Of a DNA stretch of 64,000 nt, positions 16,541 through 25,280 are shown piece by piece. Each line of letters opens with the position of its first letter. Position 1 is the stretch's first letter. Position numbers and translations under genes: made by a program. The notes beneath the pieces were generated by a model. That model did no database searches and had not been told where the DNA came from. It worked only from the letters and a program-made list of their open reading frames with translations. The stretch is from NCBI RefSeq assembly GCF_012932495.1, contig NZ_JABCNG010000002.1:664730-728729 (forward strand). The letters run 5' to 3'. Origin of the DNA: Novosphingobium sp. SG919 (GTDB lineage Bacteria; Pseudomonadota; Alphaproteobacteria; Sphingomonadales; Sphingomonadaceae).

Positions 16541-17623
16541 TCAAAGCTTGCCGGCGGCGGCCAATTTCATGAAGCTTTCATCGAAACGCAGCGTCACGTG
16601 CGCCGGATCGCCCAGCGTCTTGCCACCGGGGAACGCCATCCCGACCGCATCGGCCGAACTGGCGCCCTTGAACAAGCCCTTGGAAAAGCTGAAATCGCGC
16701 ACCCGCGTCATCGTGGTGATCAGCGCGGGACTGTCCGCCGCAGCCACGGCGGCGGCGGGCTGATCATAGAGGAACGTGGTGGTCAGCTGCTTGTCAAAGG
16801 TTTCGGGGCTGGCGCCCGAAAGCTTGGCCATCGCGGCGCGCGCCTGGCGGCCCTGTTCGTCCTGGCGCTTCATCAGCGCCATGGTTTCATACCAGATGCC
16901 CGCCAGTGCCTTGCCCAGCGCGGGATTGGCCTTGAGCGTGTTGGTATCGACCGCCAGGAGATCGAGGATTTCGCCCGGAATCTGCGCCGAGGAGAAGACC
17001 TGATTGGCACCGGCCTGGCCACGCATGACCGAAAGCTGCGGGTTCCAGGCCACCGCTGCCTGGGCGTCGGGGCTCGAGAAGGCACTCACGATATCCGCGT
17101 CCGACGTATTGACTGTCTTGACATCGGTGAGTGAAAGGCCGGCGGAACCGAGGGCACGAGCGAGCAGGTAGTGCGACACCGAGAGCTCGACCAGATAGAT
17201 TTGCTTGCCCTTGAGCGCGGCAACCGAATTGGCACCCTTGAGCAGGACACCGTCGTTGCCGTTGGAATAGTCACCCACGATGATCGCGCTGGTATCCTTG
17301 CCCCCGGCGGCAGGAATGGTCAGCGCATCCATGTTGGTGACCGTCACGCCATCGAACTTGCCGGCGGTGTATTGGTTCACCGACTCGACATAGTCGTTTA
17401 CTTGGACGATATTGATCTTGATGCCGTACTTGTCGGCCCATTTCTTTACAATGCCCGCCTGTTGGGCATAGGGCCAGGGCATCCAGCCGGCATAGATAGA
17501 CCAGCCGATGTTGAATTCGGTTTTCTTCGCCGCCCCGGCATCGGGTGCCGAAGAGCATGACGCCATCATCAGCGTGCTTGCCAGAAGTGCGATCTTACCC
17601 GCCGTGCCAATCATCTTCATCAT
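16541..17623 (-). CDS. ABC transporter substrate-binding lipoprotein, urea-carboxylase-region type
   Basis: 360 residues from the ATG at 17623, preceded by GAAAGGGGCG. A lipoprotein signal is clear: hydrophobic LASTLMMASC with the lipidated Cys at residue 23. The mature protein is a NMT1/taurine-type periplasmic binding protein (FNIGWSIYAGWMPWPYAQQAGIVKKWADKYG...) and matches the class regularly found next to urea carboxylases. It is the promoter-proximal gene of the eight-gene operon, and a TATTAC-N14-GTAATA dyad is centred about 72 bp upstream of its start. It captures the nitrogen compound delivered to the permease. The ligand is not determinable from sequence; guanidine fits the enzymes downstream. 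Confidence 0.93.
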   Translation of the reverse strand: MMKMIGTAGKIALLASTLMMASCSSAPDAGAAKKTEFNIGWSIYAGWMPWPYAQQAGIVKKWADKYGIKINIVQVNDYVESVNQYTAGKFDGVTVTNMDALTIPAAGGKDTSAIIVGDYSNGNDGVLLKGANSVAALKGKQIYLVELSVSHYLLARALGSAGLSLTDVKTVNTSDADIVSAFSSPDAQAAVAWNPQLSVMRGQAGANQVFSSAQIPGEILDLLAVDTNTLKANPALGKALAGIWYETMALMKRQDEQGRQARAAMAKLSGASPETFDKQLTTTFLYDQPAAAVAAADSPALITTMTRVRDFSFSKGLFKGASSADAVGMAFPGGKTLGDPAHVTLRFDESFMKLAAAGKL

Positions 17624-17682
17624 GATTCGCGCCCCTTTCGCACTGCACCATCGCTGCAAAGCGCACCCTTGTCCATGGCAAA

Positions 17683-17708
17683 TATTACACATCTGCATTT
17701 TTGTAATA
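17683..17708. promoter_or_regulatory. candidate RHH-regulator operator 1 (TATTAC-N14-GTAATA)
   Basis: Perfect 6-bp half-sites TATTAC (17683-17688) and GTAATA (17703-17708) separated by 14 bp; the next inner pair (A/T) also matches. It is centred about 72 bp upstream of the substrate-binding-protein start. Two short palindromic half-sites with a long spacer is the architecture bound by NikR-type tetramers. The same half-sites and spacing recur at 18010-18035. Confidence 0.6.
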
Positions 17709-18009
17709 ACGGCCGATCGGCGTGACATCGCCGCCTGCGGGCACTGGCATCGCGCAGGGAGGAGCCGGGCTCTGGCGGCAAGCGCCGTTATCAAAGGCAT
17801 TTCGCGAGACTGGCGCCGATCTGCGCCCCCGCCGAGATCACACTTTGCGCATGCGCGATTCGCGAATCAAGCGCGAATATGCAGCGGCAATGCGATGACC
17901 ACTTGGTCAGAAGCCGGTCTGGCCCGGCAGGCGCGTGCCGCAAGTGCGAGAAAATCGGCACTTTCCGGTATGTTTCCTGTGGGTGAATCATACTGAACGA
18001 CACGAAAAT

Positions 18010-18035
18010 TATTACGCTTGACCGAATATGTAATA
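18010..18035. promoter_or_regulatory. candidate RHH-regulator operator 2 (TATTAC-N14-GTAATA)
   Basis: TATTAC (18010-18015), 14-bp spacer, GTAATA (18030-18035); the half-sites are identical to operator 1 while the spacers are unrelated, which argues for selection on the half-sites. It lies 321 bp upstream of the TBDR start, at the likely promoter of that divergent unit. Confidence 0.6.
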
Positions 18036-18355
18036 TCGGTACCGTGTTGGATGTCGATAGTTCAGGGCGACACAATAAAAACACAACGAGTGGGTCACCT
18101 TTGGCCAAGCCAGTCGCGGCTTGGCAATGGGACAGTCTGCGGATTTCCACACGCCTCGCGGCGAGGCGGCCTTGCGCCTTTGGCGCAGGGGCACGCCGCA
18201 TCTGGCAAGGTCCGCAGTCCCGACCCCTCTTGTCAACGACGCGATGCAAGGTGCCAGGCCGGCAATCGGCCGGTGCGTGCCCGGCAAACGGGCTGATCCC
18301 TTGGGAGGGGATGTCACGGAGCGCAGGCTTTCTGATAACAAAACGAGGGGCTGAA

Positions 18356-20803
18356 GTGACCAAGCGATCTTTCCGAACGAACCTGCTGGGCGCCACGATG
18401 CTGCTCGGTTGTGCTGCGATGCCAGCCATGGCCCACGCCCAGGCGGCGCCGGCTGGTGATGCCGGGGCCGATGCTGGCGCGGATGCCAACAGCGGGCCTG
18501 ACGCCAACTACATCGTGGTGACGGCCACGCGGCGCGCCACCACGCTGCAGGATGCGCCGATCAACATCAGCGCGGTCAGCCCCCAGGAACTCGCCCGCCA
18601 GCGCATCGACGACATCAAGTCGCTTTCGGCCTTCACCCCCGGCATGACGGTGTCGGACACCGGCCCTGGCTCTTCCGGCAAGATCGTGCTGCGCGGCATC
18701 AATTCGGGCGATTCCAGCGTCGAAGGCGCCAATGCCAACAGCGCGGTGGGCGTCTACCTGGGCGAAGTGCCGCTCTACCTCGATCTCAAGCTGCTCGACA
18801 TCGATCACGTCGAAGTGCTGCAGGGGCCACAGGGCACGCTTTATGGCCTGGGCACGCTGGCCGGCGCAGTGCGCTACATGCCCAAGCGCCCGGATACGGA
18901 CCACTACACGGTAGACCTGCATGGCCGCTGGTTTGGCGAAAGCCACAGCAGCCAGGCTGGCGTGAATGCCGATGGCACCGTCAACATCCCGATCGTGAAG
19001 GACCACATCGCGCTGCGCAGCACGGTGGGCTATTACGACAATCCCGGTTTCATCGATTATAACTACCTGCTGCGCGAACCGGGCGTTTCCAACCCGCAGC
19101 CGGTGCGCGGCACCGATGCATCGGATGCGTCATTCGGCAGCGCCTCGCAGCGGGCAGCCAACTTCTATTCCAAGAAGGATGTGAACTACGAACACACCTT
19201 CACCACGCGCAACCAGTTGCTGCTGCAGGCGAGCCCGGACTTCAAGCTCTACCTGACGTATGCTCACCAGATCACCAAGACCGGCGGCCGCCAGGCCAAT
19301 GGCGCGGGCGTGCTGGGCACCGGCAATTACGAAGCGCCGTGGCGCTATCTCGAACCGACCAGCCGCAAGTCGGATCTCTATTCGGCCGAATTCAACGTGA
19401 ACCTGTTCGACGTGGCCCAGCTGGTGGCGACGACCGCGTTCACCAACCAGACGATCATTACCCAGCGCGACAATACCGACCTGCTGCTGGACCTCGACTA
19501 TGGCTATGAAGCCTTCCCCAACTTCTCGTCGTACAACCGCTCCACGGCCAAGTATCGCCAGTTCAACGAGGAAGTGCGCCTGGTTTCGACCCACGGCGGC
19601 CCGTTCAGCTGGGTGATCGGCGGGTTCTACAACAACCAGCGCTATGGGTCGCAGTATCGCGAATATGTGCCCGGCTATCCCGAGTTTGCCGGCATCTATC
19701 GCCCTGACAATCTGGAATACATGTCGTTCGTCAACACCCGCACCAAGGAAAAGGCGGTCTATGGCGAAGGCACGTTCCACATCACCAAGGATTGGCAGGT
19801 CACCGGCGGGTTGCGTTATTTCAAGTATGACGCCTTTGCCGAAGGCGGCACCGATACGCCGCTGTTCAGCAGCTACACGCCTTATCCGCTGGTGGTCTTT
19901 GCCCCGCAGCGCATCAAGTCGGGCGCGACGGGTGACGATGGCTTCGTGTGGAAAGCCAACACCTCGTACAAGTTCAGCCCCGATCTCATGGCCTATTTCA
20001 CCTACAGCACCGGCTATCGCACCGGCAACGTGAACCGCGTGGCGCCTTGCGTGCTGCCGCTTGACCCGGATGTGCAGAATGTCTGCGCGCTGCCCAACGA
20101 GCTGTCGTTCGGTCCGGACAAGACGCGCAACCGCGAACTGGGCCTGCGCGGCGCGCTGTTCGACAAGAAGCTGCAATTCACGCTCAGCGGCTTCATCGTC
20201 ACCTGGTCGGGCGTGCAGGTGCCCAGCCAGACGGTGAACGGCGCGGTGGGCATTACCGTGAACGGCAGCACTGCCGTTTCCAAGGGCATCGACTTTTCCA
20301 GCCACCTCAAGATCACGCCGCGCCTGACGATTGATGGCACCTATTCCTACAACGATGCGCACCTGACAGCCGACGCGCCGGGGATCGTGGTCAGCAGCGG
20401 CGTCAATTACGATGCCTATGCCGGCGATCGCCTGCCCGGCTCCACCAAGCATGCCGGCAGTCTGGGGGCGACCTATACTTATCCGCTGGGCGACGGGAAG
20501 GATATCGAGGCAAGCTGGGCCACGACCTATACCGGCAACATCTATTCCCGCGTCGGCCTGCGCGGCAATGGCGAGGTTATCCCGGCCTATACCACGCACC
20601 GCGCCTCGGTTACCTATCACAGCGATATGTTCGACATTGGCGTCTACGCCGACAATATCTTCGACAAGTATGCCGTCACGGCGGTCGAGAACGACCGCAG
20701 TTCCTACAATCGCACGCGGACCGGTGTGGTGGAGCGCTATTACGCCTATGGTGTCTTGACGCCGCGCCGCGTCGGGCTTGAAATGACGTTCCACTACAAG
20801 TGA
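18356..20803 (+). CDS. TonB-dependent outer-membrane receptor
   Basis: 815 residues from a GTG at 18356 with a strong GAGGGG ribosome site 5 bp upstream; the frame is open further upstream but without family sequence. A signal peptide (TKRSFRTNLLGATMLLGCAAMPAMAHAQ) is followed by a TonB-box-like YIVVTATR, the plug domain (about residues 60-170, with EVLQGPQGTLYGLGTLAGAVRY), and a 22-strand barrel ending in an aromatic strand (VGLEMTFHYK). It imports a scarce compound across the outer membrane, powered by TonB-ExbBD. It is divergent from the guanidine operon with which it shares operator-like dyads, and precedes a hydroxylase and a sulfotransferase. The substrate is unknown. Confidence 0.93.
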   Translation: MTKRSFRTNLLGATMLLGCAAMPAMAHAQAAPAGDAGADAGADANSGPDANYIVVTATRRATTLQDAPINISAVSPQELARQRIDDIKSLSAFTPGMTVSDTGPGSSGKIVLRGINSGDSSVEGANANSAVGVYLGEVPLYLDLKLLDIDHVEVLQGPQGTLYGLGTLAGAVRYMPKRPDTDHYTVDLHGRWFGESHSSQAGVNADGTVNIPIVKDHIALRSTVGYYDNPGFIDYNYLLREPGVSNPQPVRGTDASDASFGSASQRAANFYSKKDVNYEHTFTTRNQLLLQASPDFKLYLTYAHQITKTGGRQANGAGVLGTGNYEAPWRYLEPTSRKSDLYSAEFNVNLFDVAQLVATTAFTNQTIITQRDNTDLLLDLDYGYEAFPNFSSYNRSTAKYRQFNEEVRLVSTHGGPFSWVIGGFYNNQRYGSQYREYVPGYPEFAGIYRPDNLEYMSFVNTRTKEKAVYGEGTFHITKDWQVTGGLRYFKYDAFAEGGTDTPLFSSYTPYPLVVFAPQRIKSGATGDDGFVWKANTSYKFSPDLMAYFTYSTGYRTGNVNRVAPCVLPLDPDVQNVCALPNELSFGPDKTRNRELGLRGALFDKKLQFTLSGFIVTWSGVQVPSQTVNGAVGITVNGSTAVSKGIDFSSHLKITPRLTIDGTYSYNDAHLTADAPGIVVSSGVNYDAYAGDRLPGSTKHAGSLGATYTYPLGDGKDIEASWATTYTGNIYSRVGLRGNGEVIPAYTTHRASVTYHSDMFDIGVYADNIFDKYAVTAVENDRSSYNRTRTGVVERYYAYGVLTPRRVGLEMTFHYK

Positions 20804-20928
20804 TGCCGTGATCGGGCCCGGCTCCGATGCGCGACGGTGCGCAAGGGGCTGGGCCACCACGCGATGTGCACCTGCGATTTTCTCCGCGATCCCAGATTGA
20901 GCAAGCAACTGGAATGGATGGGACAGAC

Positions 20929-21810
20929 ATGAAACAGCGGCTGACCGGGTTGATCCCGCCCGCCACGCTTGTGGCGGTGGTGCTGTTCTGGGCCTTTGCG
21001 CCCAAAAGCGTGGTCGATTATCCCTGGACCCTCACGATCATGGCCACGGCCATTTCTGCCTGGCTGCTGCTGCTCGAATGGCTGTTCGAGCGTCACGAGG
21101 GCTGGCGCATGAACTGGCGCGAGTTCTGGACGGATTCGTTCTATGTCGTGCTCAGTTCCACGGTGATTTCCTGGGCCACCGAATACTTTGCCGATTCCCC
21201 GCTCAAGGCGGCCAAGGCCAGCGTCGGCCTGGCCACGCCGTGGCTGGGGGAAATGCCGTTCCTGGCGCAAGTGGCGCTGATCTTCTTCCTGTTCGAATTC
21301 GGCCAGTACTGGATGCACCGCGCGATGCACAACTGGCATCCGCTGTGGCTCACCCATGCGCCGCATCACCACATCACCCAGCTCAACGCGCTCAAGGGCT
21401 ATGTCGGCAATCCGCTGGAGCTGTTCCTGATCAGCCTGGGCGTGATCGCGCTGCTCGATTTCAGCCCGGTGGCGATCCTCTGTGCGGCGAGCGTGGGCAA
21501 CGTGGTCGCCGGCTTTGCCCATGCCAACGTGCGTGCCGATCCGCCGCCGTTCTATTCGTTCTTCTTTACCACGATCCGCCATCACAGCCTGCACCACTCT
21601 GTCGGCTATGAAGAAACCCGCTGCAACTATGCCAACTCGATGATCCTGATTGATCGCGTGCTGGGCACCTATCGCGAGGGCGAGGGCGTGCTGGTGGGCC
21701 AGGACGAGCGCCGCCGGCTGTCGATCAAGGAGCAGTTCCTGTTTCCCTTCGTGCCTGTGATCGACGCGATCAAGGCGCGCCGCGAGCGCCGCGAAGAGGT
21801 GCGGGGCTGA
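20929..21810 (+). CDS. sterol desaturase/fatty acid hydroxylase superfamily membrane protein
   Basis: 293 residues from the ATG at 20929 (an in-frame ATG at 20914 is also possible). About four membrane spans and the di-iron histidine clusters of the superfamily are visible: HRAMH (HxxxH), HAPHHH (HxxHH) and HHSLHH (HxxHH). Members hydroxylate or desaturate lipids, carotenoids or sterols at the membrane using O2 and a di-iron centre. It follows the TBDR after 125 bp, and the TPR-sulfotransferase starts shortly after it, suggesting one transcription unit. The substrate cannot be deduced. Confidence 0.9.
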   Translation: MKQRLTGLIPPATLVAVVLFWAFAPKSVVDYPWTLTIMATAISAWLLLLEWLFERHEGWRMNWREFWTDSFYVVLSSTVISWATEYFADSPLKAAKASVGLATPWLGEMPFLAQVALIFFLFEFGQYWMHRAMHNWHPLWLTHAPHHHITQLNALKGYVGNPLELFLISLGVIALLDFSPVAILCAASVGNVVAGFAHANVRADPPPFYSFFFTTIRHHSLHHSVGYEETRCNYANSMILIDRVLGTYREGEGVLVGQDERRRLSIKEQFLFPFVPVIDAIKARRERREEVRG

Positions 21811-21845
21811 ACCGGGGCGCTTTGCTTGCCACGGCCGTGCCGAAC

Positions 21846-23435
21846 ATGGCACAGCGCGGAATGACTTTGACCGACCCTGGGATCGCTGCGGCACGCCAAG
21901 CTCTTGCGCGTGGCGATCTGCCCGCCACGGCCCGCACCGCGCAGGCCGTTCTGGCCGTGGCGCCCGATCACGCCGAGGCGCAATTCCTGCTGGGCCTGGC
22001 GCTGGCCGGCGTGGGCCAGGTGCGCGATGGCATCGCGCAGATCGTGTCGGCCGTAGCGCGCGATCCGCAAGGCGAGTACCGCGCGCAACTGGCGCGGTTG
22101 CTGATCATGACGCGCGAGGACAGCGCGGCAGCGCAAGTGCTGGCCGATGCCGAAGGCGCGCTGCCCGATGATGCGCTGAGCCGCGATACCATGGGCTGCG
22201 TCTATGCACGCCTGGGTGATCACGCTGCTTCGCTGCCCCACTTTGCGCATGCCGTGGCGGGTGAGCCGGACAATCTCGAATACCGTTACAACTACGCCGC
22301 CGCGCTCAATTTCGTGGGCGCGGTCGATGCGGCAGAGGCCGCGCTCGAAGCGTTGCTGGCGCTCGCGCCGGGCCACGCCCGCGCGCACCATCTGCTTGCC
22401 AGCCTCAAGCGGCACAGCGCGGGCGCCAACCATGTGCCACGCCTGCGCGCGCGCTTGACGGCCGCACAAGACCCGCAAGATCGCTTGCTGCTGGGCTATG
22501 CCCTGGCCAAGGAACTGGACGATCTGGGCGAAGACCAAGCCGCGTTTGCCGCGCTGGCAGCAGCCAATGCCGAGCATCGCGCCCGGCTGCCCTATCGTTT
22601 CGAGACGGACGCGGCCAATTTCGATGCGATCGTGGCCACGTGGCCGGCGCTGGCGCGTGCGCGCGTTTCCGCGCCGCCCGCAGAGGCGCCGATCTTTGTG
22701 ATCGGCATGCCGCGAACCGGCACCACGCTGGTCGACCGCATCGCGTCTTCACACGCGCAAGTGGAAAGCGCGGGCGAACTGCAGGCCATGCCCCTGGCCG
22801 TAAAGCACGCGGCGGGCACGCGCACGCGCACCGTGCTCGATCCCGAAACCATCGCAGCCCTGGCACAGGCCGATCTGGGCACCGTGGGCCACGATTACCT
22901 CGCGCGCGCGCACCACCACCGCCGCAATCCCAATCTGCGCTTTGTCGATAAATTTCCCGGAAATTTTCATTATGCCGGGATAGTGGCCCGCTGTTTTCCC
23001 AACGCGCGCATCATATGCCTTCGGCGCCATCCCATGGACACGGTGCTGAGCAACTTTCGCAACCTCTTCGCGATCACCTCGCGCTATTACGACTACAGCT
23101 ATGACCTGATGGACATCGCGCGGTATTACGTGCGCTTCGACCGCCTGATGGCGTTCTGGCACCAGGCGCTGCCGGGCCGGATTCTCGACGTGCAATATGA
23201 AGACCTGGTGGCCGACCAGGAAGGCGTCACGCGCCGCATGCTGGAACACTGTGGCCTGGAATGGGATGCCGCCTGCCTCGATTTCCATCGCAATGCCGCG
23301 CCGGTGTCCACGCCCAGCGCGGCCCAGGTCCGCCGGCCGCTCTACCGCGATGCGCTCGCGCGATGGAAACGGCACGAAGCGGCGCTGGCCCCGGTGGCCG
23401 CCTATTTTGCCGGCGAGGGCATCACCATTACCTGA
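21846..23435 (+). CDS. TPR-containing sulfotransferase
   Basis: About 529 residues. The N-terminal 250 residues are TPR-like helical repeats (e.g. HAEAQFLLGLALAGVGQVRDGI). The C-terminal half is a PAPS-dependent sulfotransferase: the 5'-phosphosulfate loop FVIGMPRTGTTLVDRIASSH (about 284-303) and the 3'-phosphate motif region CLRRHPMDTVLSNFRN. Start choice is uncertain: ATG 21846 is used, ATG 21861 and TTG 21822 are alternatives, none with a strong ribosome site. It ends 9 bp before the convergent GH43 gene. TPR-sulfotransferases transfer sulfate to carbohydrates or other hydroxyl acceptors; a hydroxylated product of the upstream enzyme is a possible acceptor, which is speculation. Confidence 0.9.
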   Translation: MAQRGMTLTDPGIAAARQALARGDLPATARTAQAVLAVAPDHAEAQFLLGLALAGVGQVRDGIAQIVSAVARDPQGEYRAQLARLLIMTREDSAAAQVLADAEGALPDDALSRDTMGCVYARLGDHAASLPHFAHAVAGEPDNLEYRYNYAAALNFVGAVDAAEAALEALLALAPGHARAHHLLASLKRHSAGANHVPRLRARLTAAQDPQDRLLLGYALAKELDDLGEDQAAFAALAAANAEHRARLPYRFETDAANFDAIVATWPALARARVSAPPAEAPIFVIGMPRTGTTLVDRIASSHAQVESAGELQAMPLAVKHAAGTRTRTVLDPETIAALAQADLGTVGHDYLARAHHHRRNPNLRFVDKFPGNFHYAGIVARCFPNARIICLRRHPMDTVLSNFRNLFAITSRYYDYSYDLMDIARYYVRFDRLMAFWHQALPGRILDVQYEDLVADQEGVTRRMLEHCGLEWDAACLDFHRNAAPVSTPSAAQVRRPLYRDALARWKRHEAALAPVAAYFAGEGITIT

Positions 23436-23444
23436 GCGTGCGGC

Positions 23445-25118
23445 TCAGGCCGGCGGCGCAGCAGGATCGAGCGCGCGGTAACGGAACGCGCGGAACACGG
23501 CCTGGCCCTTGCCGGCGGCGAACAGCGCGGGGCGCAGGCTCAACAGATTGTCCATCGTGTTGGCATTATAGCCGGCCACATATGTGCGCACCGCGTGGCG
23601 CGTCCAGGTGCGGCCATCGAGGCTGTAGTGGAACGTCACCACCTGGTCCGCGCTGGTGATGCGCAACTGCATGCGCCGTGCAGGCGGGGCGGGTTCCTGC
23701 CAATAGGCCGCCTTGCCGCCGCGATAGGTGATCATGCGCTGGCCATCCAGGCCCATGCCCAGGAAGAGGCGGTCATCGAAGAACAGCAGCAACCCGCCTT
23801 GCACCTCGCCCACCAGCTCCACATCCACGGTGATTTCGAACGCGCGATCGCCCACTTGCTGCGTCAGCACCGTGCCATCGTGCGGGCCGCTGCCCTTGGC
23901 CTGGAGTGCCAGGCTCTTGTCGGCAATCCGCACCCGCGCGCTGTCGGATGGCGCACTGGCATAGAGTGTCCACAGCCGGCCGAGCGCCTCGTGCTGGAAA
24001 TCGTCGGAATGCGCCATGCCGTGGGGCACTGCCATGCCGGCAGGCTTGGGCAGGGGCCGCGACAGATCACCACCGGTGGCGCGAAACCAGCCATCGTCGG
24101 TCCACGCGATGGGTTCGAGCAGGGTCTGCCGGCCCAGCGTCTGATAGCCGTTTTCATAGGCGTGATAGACCATGTACCATTGCCCGCCCGGCCCTTCCAC
24201 GCAGGTGGCATGGCCGCGCGACCACCACAGGTCTGCGTCGGAACGGGCGCGCACGATCGGATTGTGCGGGCAATTTTCCCACGGACCGTTGACCGAGCGC
24301 GCGCGCGCCACAGCCACCATATGGCCGGTGGCCGGGCCGCTGGTGCCGCCCACCGCATTGACCAGATAGAACCAGGGCCCGCGGCGGAACAGCTTGGGTC
24401 CCTCGGGAGACCACGCCTCGGTGATCCAGTCATCGGGATAGTGCCAGGCTTCGTAGGCCTTTTCCACCGGGCCGGCCGTGGCCAGGCCATCGGCGGACAG
24501 GCGCACGCGCTTGCCTTCGTTGAAGAATAGATAGCGTTGCCCATCTTCGCCCACCACGTGGCCGGGATCGATCAGGTCCTGCACGCCCAGGTCGATCGGT
24601 TCGCTCCACGGACCCTCCATCGATGGCGCATGGATCACGTAGATATTGGCAAAGCCACGCAACGGCGGCGACCACGGCGCCTTCATGAAAGGGATATAGA
24701 TGAAATAGCGATCGCCGTGCTTGGCGATGTCGACCGCAAAGACCGTGCCCAGTGGCTTGGCCAGCGCCGGCCCCAGCGGGCGCCAGTTCACCAGGTCGCG
24801 CGAATGCCAGACCAGCAGGCCGGGCGCCCCATCGAACGAGGAATGCGTCATGTAGTAATCGTCGCCGTCCTTGAGGACCGACGGATCGGGATAGTCACCC
24901 GAGAGAATCGGGTTGAGATAGAAGCCGTTGCCCAGATCAGCCTTGCGCTGGCCTTCGATTCCGCGCGGCCAGACAGGGGCGCCGGTCGCGCCAGGGATCG
25001 CGGCGTCGGCAGCCTGGCTGCGGCCGCCAGGGGCCGCCATGGCCCGCGTGCCCTGGGTGCAACAGGCCGCGGCGGCACTGGCAAGCGCGATCTTGATCGC
25101 GGCACGGCGGGATTCCAT
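23445..25118 (-). CDS. glycoside hydrolase family 43 protein, exported
   Basis: 557 residues from the ATG at 25118, with GGAGAGG 5 bp upstream. The N-terminus (ESRRAAIKIALASAAAACC) looks like a Tat or lipoprotein-type export signal. The catalytic five-blade propeller shows GDYPDPS with the general-base Asp78, DLIDPGHV with the pKa-modulating Asp, and TEAWSPEGP with the acid Glu, as in GH43 beta-xylosidase/arabinofuranosidase-like enzymes. The C-terminal 190 residues form a beta-sandwich (DUF1349/GH43 C2-like; DDRLFLGMGLDG). It likely trims arabinose- or xylose-containing oligosaccharides in the periplasm. It stands alone, with its promoter region shared with the divergent response regulator. 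Confidence 0.92.
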   Translation of the reverse strand: MESRRAAIKIALASAAAACCTQGTRAMAAPGGRSQAADAAIPGATGAPVWPRGIEGQRKADLGNGFYLNPILSGDYPDPSVLKDGDDYYMTHSSFDGAPGLLVWHSRDLVNWRPLGPALAKPLGTVFAVDIAKHGDRYFIYIPFMKAPWSPPLRGFANIYVIHAPSMEGPWSEPIDLGVQDLIDPGHVVGEDGQRYLFFNEGKRVRLSADGLATAGPVEKAYEAWHYPDDWITEAWSPEGPKLFRRGPWFYLVNAVGGTSGPATGHMVAVARARSVNGPWENCPHNPIVRARSDADLWWSRGHATCVEGPGGQWYMVYHAYENGYQTLGRQTLLEPIAWTDDGWFRATGGDLSRPLPKPAGMAVPHGMAHSDDFQHEALGRLWTLYASAPSDSARVRIADKSLALQAKGSGPHDGTVLTQQVGDRAFEITVDVELVGEVQGGLLLFFDDRLFLGMGLDGQRMITYRGGKAAYWQEPAPPARRMQLRITSADQVVTFHYSLDGRTWTRHAVRTYVAGYNANTMDNLLSLRPALFAAGKGQAVFRAFRYRALDPAAPPA

Positions 25119-25280
25119 CAAAGCCTCTCCTAATTAGAACTTATACTCTACTTTAGACGCGAGGTGCGCCGCTTGGCAAGCGCGCAGACGCGCCAGCGCC
25201 AAAGCCGGCAGGCCGCGTGGTTCGTCACCCTGTTGCAACATTGCTGCCGTAATCCCTGCGCTTTGCGTGAGGGTGTGGCG
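25119..25280. promoter_or_regulatory. divergent promoter region of GH43 and two-component genes
   Basis: An AT-rich patch near 25130-25160, containing the 8-bp palindrome CTAATTAG at 25130-25137, probably carries the GH43 promoter. GCAACATTGC at 25235-25244 lies 36 bp before the response-regulator ATG and recurs in inverted orientation upstream of the PAP2 phosphatase. Confidence 0.4.

Larger units (their letters stand above)
17624..18355. other. 732-bp divergent regulatory region between guanidine operon and TonB receptor
   Basis: No convincing gene lies here. It holds two identical bipartite dyads (17683-17708 and 18010-18035), a perfect 12-bp palindrome GATTCGCGAATC at 17857-17868, and a roughly 300-nt leader before the TBDR start with several GC-rich dyads. 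AT-rich patches near 17683 and 18005 may be promoters. I looked for guanidine-I, -II and -III riboswitch signatures and the cobalamin box on the relevant strands and saw none. Confidence 0.7.

Noticed and set aside
17857..17868. Perfect palindrome GATTCGCGAATC as an operator
   Set aside because: Single copy in the region and no matching regulator; could be chance in GC-rich sequence, so it is only noted.
17624..18355. Guanidine-I/II/III or cobalamin riboswitch in the guanidine operon/TBDR intergenic region
   Set aside because: No conserved ACGR loops, guanidine-I core or B12 box could be seen on either strand; a covariance search would settle it.
18044..18355. In-frame N-terminal extension of the first TonB receptor
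   Set aside because: The extension lacks a signal peptide; the GTG at 18356 has a strong Shine-Dalgarno and is followed by a proper signal sequence.
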